A stretch of 64,000 bases of DNA from Rhizobium grahamii CCGE 502. Lineage in GTDB: Bacteria > Pseudomonadota > Alphaproteobacteria > Rhizobiales > Rhizobiaceae. This document shows, one piece after another, positions 8,838 to 20,244 of this stretch. Each line of letters starts with the position of its first letter. Position 1 is the stretch's first letter. A program made the position numbers and the translations under genes. The stretch lies in assembly GCF_000298315.2 (NCBI RefSeq), contig NZ_AEYE02000013.1:1-64000 (forward strand), given 5' to 3'. The notes beneath the pieces were generated by a model. The model saw only the letters and a list, made by a program, of their open reading frames with translations. It searched no databases and was not told the origin of the DNA.

Positions 8838-9003
8838 GTTGGGAGAAGCTGGTCGTCTGCGACCGGTGCCGAAGGAGCAACCGCCCCGGAAACTCTCAGG
8901 CCAAAGGACCAGCAAGGGGCAGACGGAACTCTGGAGAGAGGCGTTCTCGGAAACGCTCGCCGAAGGGATAACAATCTCAGGCAAAGAGACAGAGGGGGCT
9001 CAA
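8838..9003 (+). promoter_or_regulatory. Tandem glycine riboswitch (gcvT motif) upstream of gcvTHP
   Basis: Two glycine-aptamer copies stand in a row. The first (about 8838-8920) has GGGAGAA, GCCGAAGGAGCAA and AACTCTCAGGCCAAAGGACC. The second (about 8926-8995) has CTCTGGAGAGAG, GCCGAAGGGATAA and ATCTCAGGCAAAGAGACAGAG. These are the conserved core blocks of the class. Tandem glycine riboswitches usually turn on gcv genes when glycine is plentiful. The 73 nt between aptamer 2 and the gcvT start would hold the expression platform; I could not decide by eye whether it acts on transcription or translation. Confidence 0.95.
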
Positions 9004-9076
9004 AATACAAGGCGCAACCGCGTCTGAAGATTTGAGCCCGCGCATGGAATTCCAGGCGCAAACCCCGGAGGCGTCG

Positions 9077-10213
9077 TTGGACGATACTGCTGCCCTCAAG
9101 AAAACTCCGCTTCACGCGCTGCATCTGTCGCTTGGCGCTCGCATGGTGCCCTTCGCAGGCTATGACATGCCGGTCCAATATCCGGCCGGCGTCATGAAGG
9201 AGCACATCCAGACCCGCACCTCCGCCGGCATCTTCGATGTCTCCCATATGGGCCAAGTCGTCATCAAGGCAAAATCGGGAAAGTACGAGGACGCCGCGCT
9301 CGCGCTCGAAAGCCTCGTTCCTGTTGACATTCTTGGTCTCGCGGAAGGTCGCCAACGCTACGGTTTCTTCACCGATGACAATGGCTGCATTCTTGACGAC
9401 CTGATGATCACACATCTCGACGATCATCTCTTCGTCGTCGTCAACGCCGCCTGCAAGGATGCCGACCTTGCGCACCTCCAGAAGCATCTCGCCGACACCT
9501 GCGACATCACAGTGCTCGACCGGGCGTTGATCGCGTTGCAGGGTCCTCGCGCCGTGGAGGTGCTGGCCGAACTATGGGCCGATGTCGCCGCGATGAAGTT
9601 CATGGACGTCCGGCATTGCCGATTGCACGACGTTTCCTGTCTCGTTTCACGCTCCGGCTATAGCGGCGAAGACGGCTTTGAAATCTCCATTCCCGCTGAC
9701 AAAGCCGAGGATGTCACCAAGCGGTTGCTTGAGCATCCGGACGTGCAGCCGATCGGCCTCGGTGCCCGCGACAGCCTGCGTCTCGAGGCTGGCCTTTGCC
9801 TTTATGGCAATGATATCGACACGACCACCTCGCCTGTCGAGGCCGCGCTGGAATGGGGCATGCAGAAGGCCCGCAAGTCGGGCGGCACTCGCGCCGGCGG
9901 TTTCCCCGGCGCCACGCGCATCCTCGCCGAACTCGACAACGGCGCCACCCGCCGCCGCGTCGGCCTGAAGCCCGAGGGCAAAGCCCCGGTTCGTGGCCAC
10001 GCCAAGCTGTTTGCCGATTCTGAGGGCAAGACTGAGATCGGGGAAGTGACCTCGGGTGGCTTCGGCCCTTCTGTCGACGGTCCTGTCGCCATGGGTTACG
10101 TCCCGGTCGCTCAGGCAACCGTTGGAACGCAAGTCTATGCCGAAGTGCGCGGCAAGTACCTGCCCGTCACTGTTAGCGCCCTTCCTTTTATTACACCGAC
10201 CTACAAACGCTGA
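9077..10213 (+). CDS. gcvT: Aminomethyltransferase, glycine cleavage T protein
   Basis: GcvT releases ammonia from the aminomethyl-lipoyl H protein and passes the one-carbon unit to tetrahydrofolate. Family blocks: [27 protein letters not shown], the folate-site region [13 protein letters not shown] and [16 protein letters not shown] chose the TTG at 9077 (378 residues, N-terminus MDDTAALKK) because GGAG at 9067-9070 is well spaced and the family usually starts here; an in-frame ATG at 9044 without a ribosome site would add 11 residues. It is the first gene of gcvTHP. Confidence 0.93.
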   Translation: MDDTAALKKTPLHALHLSLGARMVPFAGYDMPVQYPAGVMKEHIQTRTSAGIFDVSHMGQVVIKAKSGKYEDAALALESLVPVDILGLAEGRQRYGFFTDDNGCILDDLMITHLDDHLFVVVNAACKDADLAHLQKHLADTCDITVLDRALIALQGPRAVEVLAELWADVAAMKFMDVRHCRLHDVSCLVSRSGYSGEDGFEISIPADKAEDVTKRLLEHPDVQPIGLGARDSLRLEAGLCLYGNDIDTTTSPVEAALEWGMQKARKSGGTRAGGFPGATRILAELDNGATRRRVGLKPEGKAPVRGHAKLFADSEGKTEIGEVTSGGFGPSVDGPVAMGYVPVAQATVGTQVYAEVRGKYLPVTVSALPFITPTYKR

Positions 10214-10236
10214 ACCATTTTCCGGAGAGAACAATC

Positions 10237-10598
10237 ATGCTGAAGTTTACCGAAGAACACGAGTGGCTGAAGATCGAAGGCGGCGTCGCAACGGTTGGGA
10301 TTACAACCTACGCCGTCGAGCAACTCGGCGACCTCGTTTTCGTGGAACTGCCGGAAGTCGGCGCCACCTTTTCCAAGAACGACAATGCGTCCACCGTCGA
10401 GTCCGTAAAGGCTGCTTCTGACGTCTATTGTCCGCTTGATGGCGAAATCACCGAAGTGAACCCCGCGATCGTCGCCGATCCGTCGCTGGTCAATTCCGAT
10501 CCTCAGGGTGCCGGCTGGTTCTTCAAGCTGAAGCTTGCCAATTCAGCCGATGCTGATGGCCTGCTCGACGAAGCGGCCTACAAGGAGCTCACCGCGTA

Positions 10599-10599
<1 letters not shown>
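10237..10599 (+). CDS. gcvH: Glycine cleavage H protein
   Basis: A 120-residue lipoyl carrier protein that shuttles the aminomethyl group between GcvP, GcvT and lipoamide dehydrogenase. It opens [20 protein letters not shown] and carries the lipoylation site ESVKAASD with the modified Lys at residue 58, followed by [12 protein letters not shown] and [17 protein letters not shown] site lies before the ATG. The stop overlaps the gcvP start (TAATG), which points to coupled translation. Confidence 0.96.
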
Positions 10600-13463
<2,864 letters not shown>

Positions 13464-13472
13464 TATGCAAAC

Positions 13473-13500
13473 GGCCCTCCCTTCGATGGGGAGGGCCTTT
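13473..13500 (+). terminator. Rho-independent terminator of gcvTHP
   Basis: A 9-bp stem GGCCCTCCC (13473-13481) with GGGAGGGCC (13489-13497), a 7-nt loop and a TTT tail, 10 bp after the gcvP stop. Confidence 0.8.
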
Positions 13501-13532
13501 CCACGAATGCGATGAGATTAAGGCCCCCGCGC

Positions 13533-13805
13533 ATGCCAAAAGACGATAGCGATTCTGTGATGCAGGCTCCCTGGCCAAAGCCGGTTCTGCTTGCTCTGGA
13601 AGAGCCGGGCAACTACGTAACGATAGCGACGACGCAGGCCGCTTCGTGGGCGATGATCGAGGATTGGCCGACCGAAGACGGCCCGGCGCTCGACAAGGCG
13701 CTGCTCGTCTGCGCCGACGTCATCAAGGGTAAGCGCACCAACGACGACGCTCGCAAGGCCTTCATCGCGGCCGCGGTCGAGGCCGGCATTGACATCAAGA
13801 GCTAA
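13533..13805 (+). CDS. DUF982 domain protein
   Basis: A 90-residue soluble protein of a family confined largely to rhizobia and often present in many copies. The domain pattern is seen as WPKPVLLALEEPGNYVTIAT, then AASWAMIEDWP, ALLVCADVIKGKRT and AFIAAAVEAGI. No biochemical role is known to me. Two in-frame ATGs (13512, 13533) are possible; I took 13533, which gives the more usual length. It follows the gcv terminator, so it is probably a separate transcript. Confidence 0.72.
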   Translation: MPKDDSDSVMQAPWPKPVLLALEEPGNYVTIATTQAASWAMIEDWPTEDGPALDKALLVCADVIKGKRTNDDARKAFIAAAVEAGIDIKS

Positions 13806-13901
13806 TGCGCAGCGCACTTCAGACTTTTTGATTAGTTGGAATCGTTAGCCTATTTCTGATGGATTTCGCGACGAACGCGTATCTTGTGAGGAATTGCGCT
13901 G

Positions 13902-14225
13902 ATGGAACAGAAAATTCGAAAGGCTCTCGCGACATCTGCGAAGCTGGAGGTGGACGCAGGCGCCATTTCCATTACGCAGAACTTGTTTGATGTTGGCTTG
14001 ATGTCGTTCGCGTGCGTTCAACTGATGATGCGGCTCGAGGAACTCTTCGACATCGAGTTTCCTGATGAGTCTCTGAAAAAGAGCACGTTCGAAACGATTG
14101 CTTCCATAACGCAAAACCTGAAGGGTCTTGGCGCCAACTATTCCGTACGATTTCTCCTATGCTCTCTGCTGCCCCGCGGCTTCCAGAATCAAGCCTGCAA
14201 TGGCGTCCGGGTGCGAAATCAGTGA
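13902..14225 (+). CDS. Free-standing acyl/aminoacyl carrier protein with a run-on C-terminus
   Basis: The first 75-80 residues form a carrier-protein domain: the four-helix pattern and the phosphopantetheine Ser at residue 35 in GLMSFACVQLMMRLEELFDI, where the classical DSL motif is replaced by MSF. Such small rhizobial carrier proteins often start helix II this way. A GAGG site precedes the ATG. The last 23 codons (14157-14225) overlap the 3' end of the convergent hydrolase gene and look unlike a carrier protein, as if a normal stop were lost. No synthase or ligase partner lies nearby, so the carried group is unknown. Confidence 0.75.
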   Translation: MEQKIRKALATSAKLEVDAGAISITQNLFDVGLMSFACVQLMMRLEELFDIEFPDESLKKSTFETIASITQNLKGLGANYSVRFLLCSLLPRGFQNQACNGVRVRNQ

Positions 14226-14939
14226 CAAATGGCTCGATTCCAGCTCGATGGTCTTGGCGCCCATGCGCTTGGCCATGAAACGCTCGAGGTCGGGATTGAT
14301 CGTTCGGTCTTCAGTGGAAACGGCATACCAGCTGGGCTTCGAACGCCATGCCGCCTGTGTCGTCTTACCCGTGAGCAGCGCCTTGTGGAATGGCTCCTGC
14401 ACCGCATAGAGCACTTTAGCCTTCGCCTCGGGGAGATCTCCGGCAAAGTCACGCAGGAACGCAACTTCGGTTAGTCGTCCCTCGTCGCCATCGAAGACGA
14501 TGCCTGTCGACGCCGGCGGTGTTGGAAATGTCTTGGCAAGGGCCGTATAGTCTTCGCCGGCGTCAGGTGCACGCGCAGCGACATAAACGAGCGCCGATAC
14601 GCTCGGGTGCACCCCCGTCTCGGTAACCAACATGCCGGAGAACGAATGACCGACCAGAACCGTCGGACCATCTTGCCGGTCGAGCACGCGCTGCACCGCG
14701 GCTGCGGCTTCGGGGAGTGTCGTTAGCGGGTTCTGCACGGCCGTCGCATTGAGCCCTGCAGCTTGCAGTCGAGCAATGACATCGGTCCAACAGGAACCGT
14801 CGGCGAACAGTCCGTGTGCCAATACGACGTTTCGTGCTCTCGTCGGGGCGGCAGGCGCTGCCATGCTGCGCGGAGAGATGAGGGAAGCTGCAGCGCCTGC
14901 CACGAGTGCTGCTGAGAATGTTCGTCTGTTCATCATCAT
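14157..14939 (-). CDS. Exported alpha/beta hydrolase with a Tat-type signal
   Basis: A 260-residue alpha/beta hydrolase. The N-terminus MMMNRRTFSAALVAGAAASL has the twin-Arg and hydrophobic stretch of a Tat signal, so the enzyme is likely exported folded. The body has VVLAHGLFADGSCW (oxyanion region), the nucleophile elbow VGHSFSGM, and a late SSHLSLISHPDAI with the likely catalytic His. Similar proteins are annotated as esterases or haloperoxidase-like hydrolases; the substrate is unknown. I used the first of three consecutive ATGs (14939), with AGGG about 9 nt upstream. Its end overlaps the carrier-protein frame by 69 bp. Confidence 0.85.
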   Translation of the reverse strand: MMMNRRTFSAALVAGAAASLISPRSMAAPAAPTRARNVVLAHGLFADGSCWTDVIARLQAAGLNATAVQNPLTTLPEAAAAVQRVLDRQDGPTVLVGHSFSGMLVTETGVHPSVSALVYVAARAPDAGEDYTALAKTFPTPPASTGIVFDGDEGRLTEVAFLRDFAGDLPEAKAKVLYAVQEPFHKALLTGKTTQAAWRSKPSWYAVSTEDRTINPDLERFMAKRMGAKTIELESSHLSLISHPDAIAGLILEAAGQQRA

Positions 14940-15248
14940 GATCGATGTCCCTAAACGTTGAACTGTCTGCAGAATGGGCGCGCAGCTGTGGCTGCGCACA
15001 CAACCATGTGGGCCTGAAAAACTCGTTCGAAGTGGCTTTACTTGTCGCTGCTAGACCGGCGCCGTTGGCGCTGGGTAGCTCCCTTGGAACGACCTTTGCG
15101 AAGAGCTCTCAAGCGCTCTCGCACTGCACCTCGTTCGCCAATGAAGCTATTCAGGAAGCGGCAACCGGTCAATCTATCCTGCGCTAGACATAGGTATAGG
15201 TCGCGACACCAACCTGGGCGGCGACGCAGGATCAACTGCAATGACGCT
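14940..15248. other. Intergenic region without a supported gene
   Basis: 309 bp lie between two minus-strand genes. Short open frames exist on both strands but none has a ribosome site or a recognisable product. It should hold the promoter of the Tat-exported hydrolase near 14940-15000; I see no clear -35/-10 pair, repeat or RNA motif. Confidence 0.5.
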
Positions 15249-15866
15249 CTAAAGAAGCGAATAGACCGCCGAGGCGAGTGCAAGAAGTCCGAAGAGGATC
15301 AAAAGATGGCTCGTTCCTCGCGCGACCTTCGTCGTGAAGTCCTTGGGCAGTTTTCCCCTTGCAAGGTTCACTGTGCCGCTTAGAAAAAGCCACCAGCCAA
15401 GCGATCCGCAGAATACGCCAGCGACGATGGCTGCCGAGCTGAAGCGGCGGGTCTCCTCCGTCAGTCCAAAGCCGGCAAAGAGAGCGCCGAAGGAGAGAAT
15501 GGTCGCCGGATTGGAAATCGTCAGCAGGAAGGTCGCTAGCGTCGTGCCAAGTAGTCCACCGGCCCTGACATCTGCAGCGCGAACTGGATCGTGGGTCAAT
15601 CCGCGATAACCGAACGCCAGCAACAGTAGTCCTCCGCCGAATGCCAATGGCAGGGTAGCGGCCGACATCAACTCCTCAAAAACGGCAATGCCCGTTACCG
15701 CCGCCAGAGCGTAGCTGGCGTCGCCGACCGCCGTCCCGAACCCGCAAGAAAAGCCAGCCAGAAAGCCGCGCTCGAGCGTGCGGTTAATGCATAGCATCCC
15801 GATCGGCCCAAGTGGCGCGGTGATGATGACACCCAGCAAAGCGCCTTTCAGGAACAGTAGTAGCAT
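15249..15866 (-). CDS. LysE family transporter
   Basis: A 205-residue inner-membrane protein with about six hydrophobic helices. The N-terminal family signature FLKGALLGVIITAPLGPIGML and the central block TFLLTISNPATILSFGALFAGFG identify the LysE/RhtB exporter superfamily, which exports amino acids and related solutes. The substrate is unknown. The ATG at 15866 gives a standard length, though the frame is open up to 15914. Confidence 0.85.
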   Translation of the reverse strand: MLLLFLKGALLGVIITAPLGPIGMLCINRTLERGFLAGFSCGFGTAVGDASYALAAVTGIAVFEELMSAATLPLAFGGGLLLLAFGYRGLTHDPVRAADVRAGGLLGTTLATFLLTISNPATILSFGALFAGFGLTEETRRFSSAAIVAGVFCGSLGWWLFLSGTVNLARGKLPKDFTTKVARGTSHLLILFGLLALASAVYSLL

Positions 15867-16001
15867 TCTTCCGCCGATTCCCTTTCGCTGGCGCCTTTCA
15901 CGAGCTCTCGACACCGGGCCTTAAACAGCAGCCGCAGGGAGGTAAAACGAAAAAAGCTGCCGGGACGGCAGCCTTGTCGATAATTCGATCGATTGTGACA
16001 A

Positions 16002-16394
16002 TCAGTGGGCCGGCACGACAGCGTTGCCTTGGGCGGCAAGTGCTGCGAGGTCCGCGGGCTTTAGCTCGACGGATTCGCCACAGCCACAAGCCGATGTCTG
16101 GTTGGGGTTGGTAAAAATGAAGCCCGAGCGCAACGTCGTGCTTTCGAAGCCCATTTCTGTGCCGAGGAGGTAGAGCACAGCCGATGGTTCTACCCAGACC
16201 TTGGCGCCATCGCGCTCGATCAGGTCATCCTTCGCGTTCGGCTCGGTCACGAGGTCGATGGTATATTCCATCCCTGCGCAACCGCCCTTCTTGATTCCGA
16301 CGCGGACGCCCTTGGCTTCCGGTCCGGAGTTTTCGACGATCGCCTTCACGCGGTTCGCGGCAGCGTCCGTCATGCTCATTATTGCAAAGCCCAT
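16002..16394 (-). CDS. sufA: A-type iron-sulfur carrier SufA (HesB/IscA family)
   Basis: A 130-residue A-type carrier that takes Fe-S clusters from SufBCD and passes them to apo-proteins. The three conserved Cys are present: C39 in KKGGCAGMEY and C103/C105 in TSACGCGESVEL. FIFTNPNQTSACGCG is the family signature. The ORF has an unusual Ala/Pro-rich extension after the CGCG motif. It is the last gene of the minus-strand suf operon, 77 bp after sufT. Confidence 0.93.
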   Translation of the reverse strand: MGFAIMSMTDAAANRVKAIVENSGPEAKGVRVGIKKGGCAGMEYTIDLVTEPNAKDDLIERDGAKVWVEPSAVLYLLGTEMGFESTTLRSGFIFTNPNQTSACGCGESVELKPADLAALAAQGNAVVPAH

Positions 16395-16471
16395 TGGCCT
16401 CTTCTCCTTCCGCGCTCGGATTAAAGGTCCGGCGTTTCATGATTCAAATGTAGTGCCAGCAGCTTAACCGA

Positions 16472-16852
16472 TCAATACCAGCCGACAGCGACCTGCGCCT
16501 CTTCCGACATACGGTCCGGCGTCCACGGCGGATCGAAGGTCATCTCAACCTCGACACCTGACACGCCCTCGACCGCCCCAACGGCATTCTCTACCCAGCC
16601 GGGCATCTCGCCGGCAACGGGGCAGCCAGGCGCCGTCAACGTCATCATGATCTTCACCATGCGGTCGTCTTCGATGTCGATCTTGTAGATCAGCCCTAGC
16701 TCGAAGATGTCAGCGGGAATTTCCGGGTCATAGACCGTCTTGAGTGCTGAAATCACATCGTCGCTAAGCCGTGCCAGTTCATCGGCCGGAATGCTGGAAT
16801 GCACGATGCCTTCGCGCACGTCGATCTTCTGTTCGCTTTCGTCCAGGCTCAT
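16472..16852 (-). CDS. sufT: SUF-associated MIP18/DUF59 protein SufT
   Basis: A 126-residue protein with the DUF59 (PaaD/MIP18) domain: VISALKTVYDPEIPADIFELGLIYKI, then MMTLTAPGCPVAGEMP with the conserved Cys, then VEVEMTFDPPWTPDRMSEEA. Members assist maturation of Fe-S proteins, and in suf operons are named SufT (SufX in older rhizobial work). An AAGGAG site sits 7 nt before the ATG, 11 bp after the sufS stop. Confidence 0.9.
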   Translation of the reverse strand: MSLDESEQKIDVREGIVHSSIPADELARLSDDVISALKTVYDPEIPADIFELGLIYKIDIEDDRMVKIMMTLTAPGCPVAGEMPGWVENAVGAVEGVSGVEVEMTFDPPWTPDRMSEEAQVAVGWY

Positions 16853-16863
16853 ATGGACACTCC

Positions 16864-18105
16864 TTAGGCAAAGAACTTGCGCGCATAATCAAGCGCATCG
16901 GCCAAGGCATCGACCTCGGCCCGTGTATTATACATCCCGAAGGACGCGCGGCATGTGGAGGTGACGCCGAAGCGTTTCAAGAGCGGCATGGCGCAATGTG
17001 TGCCTGCGCGAACCGCAACGCCCTGTCGGTCGATCACCATCGACACGTCGTGCGCGTGCAGACCGGCCAGCTCGAAGGAGAAGATGCCACCCTTGCCTGG
17101 CGCCGTACCGAACACCCGCAACGAATTGACCGCCTGCAGTCGCTCGGCGGCGTAGGCCGCGAGATCCGCTTCATGGTGTGCAATCGCCTCGCGGCCGACC
17201 TTCTCCATGTAATCAAGTGCATAGCCGAGCCCGATCGCCTGCACGATCGGCGGCGTTCCGGCTTCGAATCGATGCGGCGGATCGTTGTAGGTCACGGCAT
17301 CCTCCGTCACCTCGAAGATCATCTCGCCGCCGCCCTGGAAGGGCCGCATCGCCTTTAGCCGGTCCTTCTTGCCATAGAGCACGCCGATTCCCGACGGCCC
17401 ATAGAGCTTGTGGCCGGTCATCACGTACCAGTCGCAATCGATGTCCTGCACGTCGACGGGCATATGGACGGCGCCCTGCGAACCATCGACCAGCACCGGA
17501 ATACCGCGCTCATGGGCGATCCGGCAGATTTCCTTGACCGGAACGACCGTGCCGAGCGCATTCGACATATGCGTGATGGCGACGAGCTTCGTCCGTTCCG
17601 TCAGGCTCTTTTCGAAATCCTCGATATGGAACGCGCCCTCGTCGTCAACAGGCACCCACACCAGCTTGGCGCCCTGCCGCTCGCGGATGAGATGCCACGG
17701 AACGATGTTGGAGTGATGCTCCATGATCGAGATGACGATCTCGTCGCCCTCACCGATATTGGGCATGCCCCAGCCATAGGCGACGGTGTTGATCGCTTCA
17801 GTCGAAGACTTCGTGAAGATGATGTCGTTGACATCGGGCGCATTCAGGAACCGCCGGACCTTCTCGCGAGCACCCTCGTAGGCGTCCGTCGCCGCATTCG
17901 AGAGAAAATGCAGGCCGCGATGAACGTTCGCATACTCGTTCGAATAAGCGTTCGAGATCGCGTCGATGACGAGCTGCGGCTTCTGTGCGGAGGCACCGTT
18001 GTCGAGATAGACCAGAGGCTTGCCATAGACTTCCTTCGCAAGGATCGGAAAATCCTTGCGAATGGCTTCGACGTCGTATGCAGTGGCCGGAACTATCTTG
18101 TCCAT
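16864..18105 (-). CDS. sufS: Cysteine desulfurase SufS
   Basis: A 413-residue class V aminotransferase-fold enzyme that removes sulfur from cysteine as a persulfide for SufBCD. Visible: the PLP Lys at 233 in MTGHKLYGPSGIGVLYGKK, and the persulfide Cys at 371 in RAGTHCAMPLL, the type II (SufS) context. No SufE gene is adjacent, so the sulfur acceptor is not obvious here. It is the fifth gene of the operon, 12 bp after sufD. Confidence 0.95.
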   Translation of the reverse strand: MDKIVPATAYDVEAIRKDFPILAKEVYGKPLVYLDNGASAQKPQLVIDAISNAYSNEYANVHRGLHFLSNAATDAYEGAREKVRRFLNAPDVNDIIFTKSSTEAINTVAYGWGMPNIGEGDEIVISIMEHHSNIVPWHLIRERQGAKLVWVPVDDEGAFHIEDFEKSLTERTKLVAITHMSNALGTVVPVKEICRIAHERGIPVLVDGSQGAVHMPVDVQDIDCDWYVMTGHKLYGPSGIGVLYGKKDRLKAMRPFQGGGEMIFEVTEDAVTYNDPPHRFEAGTPPIVQAIGLGYALDYMEKVGREAIAHHEADLAAYAAERLQAVNSLRVFGTAPGKGGIFSFELAGLHAHDVSMVIDRQGVAVRAGTHCAMPLLKRFGVTSTCRASFGMYNTRAEVDALADALDYARKFFA

Positions 18106-18117
18106 GACGCTATCCGA

Positions 18118-19392
18118 TCAGGCGTGCTTTTCGAGCCAGGCCGAGATGACGCCTTCCAGCGACTCGACCAGGGCTTCATCTTCCAGTTCCTCGACGATCT
18201 CGGCGACGAAGGCGTTGACGAGCATGGCGCGCGCCTTCTTCTCCGGAATACCGCGAGCCATCAGGTAGTAGAGATGGTTGTGATCGATGTCGGCAACGGT
18301 TGCGCCGTGACCGCACTGAACGTCGTCAGCAAAAATCTCGAGTTCCGGCTTCACCGAGAATTCGGCGTCGTCGGACATCAGCAGCGTGTTGCATGCCATC
18401 TTCGCGTCGGTCTTCTGCGCATCCGGCGCAACCCGGATCATACCCTGGAAGACACCCTTGGCGCGGTCGAAGACGACGTTGCGGATGACTTCGGTGGAAC
18501 CCGTATGCGGAACGTTGTGGCCGAGAACCATGGTCACGTCGGTATGGGTTTCGGCGCCAAGCAGATTGATGCCGCGCAGCGTCAGATCGGCGCCCTCGCC
18601 CGTCACCTTGATGTGCAGTTCCTGACGAACCAGCTTGCCGCCGGCATTGATGACGAACAGCTTCAGCTTGGCATCGGCACCGAGGTCGACACGGATCTGG
18701 CCGAGGTGCGTATCCTCGACACCCTGCTGCTGGACGATGATCCAGGTAAGCTCGGTGCCCTCTCCGACCGTGATGTCACTGACATGCGACACGAATGCCG
18801 CATCCGACGTCGCCGCCAGGTGACGCTCGATGACAGTCCCCTTAACGTTGGCGCCGAAGCTGACCGGAAGGCGCGTATGCGCCTGGCCGCCAGCGTGAAC
18901 GAACTGGATCTCCAGTGGCTCTTCAAGCGAAGTCTCGGCGGGAACGTCGAGGACATAGCCATCGCGCACGAAGCTGCCGTTGATGCGACCGATCGCGTCG
19001 TCGCTGCCGAGCGCACCGAGGCTGGTGGTAGCAGCACCGCTGGAAAGCAGAGCCGCGTAGCCGGATACCGCAAGACCATCGACCGAGCGCTTGAGATCGG
19101 GAACGCCCTGAATGACCGACAGAACCGAGGATTCTTCGACCAGCGGGTCACGGGCTTCGGAACCGGCATCGCCAGCCTGATCAGGAATGGCGCGCAGCAG
19201 GGTCTTGAGGTCGGTATAGTGCCAGGCCTCGACGCGACGCGTCGGCAGGCCGGCCTTCTTCAGGTCGTCGAGCAGGCGGTCGCGGATTGCGATAACCGAA
19301 CCGTCGCCCGGCAGTTCGCCGATCTGGTTGTTGAAAGCCTCGATGAGCGCCGCTTCCGCAGCGGTCTGGCGGCTCGTCGTCTGCATGTTCAT
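18118..19392 (-). CDS. sufD: Fe-S assembly scaffold subunit SufD
   Basis: A 424-residue SufD, part of the SufBC2D scaffold where clusters are built. The C-terminal half is the conserved beta-helix region: HVSDITVGEGTELTWIIVQQ, GINLLGAETHTDV, QTDAKMACNTLLMSDDAEFS-like sequence, then DDVQCGHGATVADIDHNHLY with the conserved Cys-Gly-His, and MARGIPEKKARAML. An AAAGGACGAG site precedes the start. It lies between sufC and sufS in the operon. Confidence 0.94.
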   Translation of the reverse strand: MNMQTTSRQTAAEAALIEAFNNQIGELPGDGSVIAIRDRLLDDLKKAGLPTRRVEAWHYTDLKTLLRAIPDQAGDAGSEARDPLVEESSVLSVIQGVPDLKRSVDGLAVSGYAALLSSGAATTSLGALGSDDAIGRINGSFVRDGYVLDVPAETSLEEPLEIQFVHAGGQAHTRLPVSFGANVKGTVIERHLAATSDAAFVSHVSDITVGEGTELTWIIVQQQGVEDTHLGQIRVDLGADAKLKLFVINAGGKLVRQELHIKVTGEGADLTLRGINLLGAETHTDVTMVLGHNVPHTGSTEVIRNVVFDRAKGVFQGMIRVAPDAQKTDAKMACNTLLMSDDAEFSVKPELEIFADDVQCGHGATVADIDHNHLYYLMARGIPEKKARAMLVNAFVAEIVEELEDEALVESLEGVISAWLEKHA

Positions 19393-19415
19393 GAGACTCG
19401 TCCTTTCCGCCGTAA

Positions 19416-20171
19416 TCAGGCTGCCGCACCGATGATGTCGGCGTAGCCATTGGCTTCCAGATCATGCGCCAGCGTCTTGTCGCCCGACTTGATCACCTGG
19501 CCCTTGTAGAGAACGTGAACCGTATCCGGGACGATATAATCGAGCAGGCGCTGGTAGTGGGTGATGACGATGACGGCGCGATCCGGCGAACGCAGCGCAT
19601 TGACGCCATCTGCAACGATCTTCAGCGCGTCGATGTCGAGACCGGAATCGGTTTCGTCCAGGACGCAAAGCTGCGGCTGCAGCAGCGCCATCTGCAGGAT
19701 TTCGGCGCGCTTCTTCTCACCGCCGGAGAAGCCGACGTTCAGCGGGCGCTTCAGCATTTCAGTGTTGATCTGCAGCTTGGCGGCAGCGTCCTTGACCAGA
19801 CGCATGAAGTCAGGCGTCTTCAGCTCTTCTTCGCCGCGAGCCTTGCGCTGCTCGTTCATCGCGACCTTCAGGAACTGCATGGTGGCTACGCCCGGAATTT
19901 CGACAGGATACTGGAAGGCCAGGAAGATGCCCTTGGCGGCGCGCTCGGCAGCGTCGAGCTCCAGGATGCTCTCGCCGTTATAAAGGATATCTCCTTCGGT
20001 GACTTCGTAGTCTTCACGGCCCGACAGGATGTAGGAGAGCGTCGACTTGCCGGAGCCGTTCGGGCCCATGATGGCGGCGACTTCGCCAGCCTTCACGGTG
20101 AGGTTCAGGCCGCGGATGATCTCGGTGCCGTCTTCGGCGATGCGGGCGTGCAGGTTCTTAATCTCAAGCAT
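19416..20171 (-). CDS. sufC: Fe-S assembly ATPase SufC
   Basis: A 251-residue ABC-type ATPase that drives shape change of the SufBC2D scaffold. Walker A GPNGSGKST at about residues 36-44, the signature FSGGEKKRAEILQMALLQP, Walker B LCVLDETDSGLDID and the switch His in VIVITHYQRLL are all present. I took the ATG at 20171 (MLEIKNLHARI); the frame runs on to 20228 without conserved sequence. It is 73 bp downstream of sufB. Confidence 0.96.
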   Translation of the reverse strand: MLEIKNLHARIAEDGTEIIRGLNLTVKAGEVAAIMGPNGSGKSTLSYILSGREDYEVTEGDILYNGESILELDAAERAAKGIFLAFQYPVEIPGVATMQFLKVAMNEQRKARGEEELKTPDFMRLVKDAAAKLQINTEMLKRPLNVGFSGGEKKRAEILQMALLQPQLCVLDETDSGLDIDALKIVADGVNALRSPDRAVIVITHYQRLLDYIVPDTVHVLYKGQVIKSGDKTLAHDLEANGYADIIGAAA

Positions 20172-20244
20172 GGTCTTGTCCCATAAAAAGCAATCGGAGA
20201 AAGGCGCGATCCACGCGCCCTCGCGCATTCATTGTCGTGTTGCG

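Noticed and set aside
17410-19446. Long plus-strand open frame of 678 codons across sufS and sufD
   Set aside because: It is an antisense shadow of two strongly recognised suf genes, with no ribosome site or known domain.
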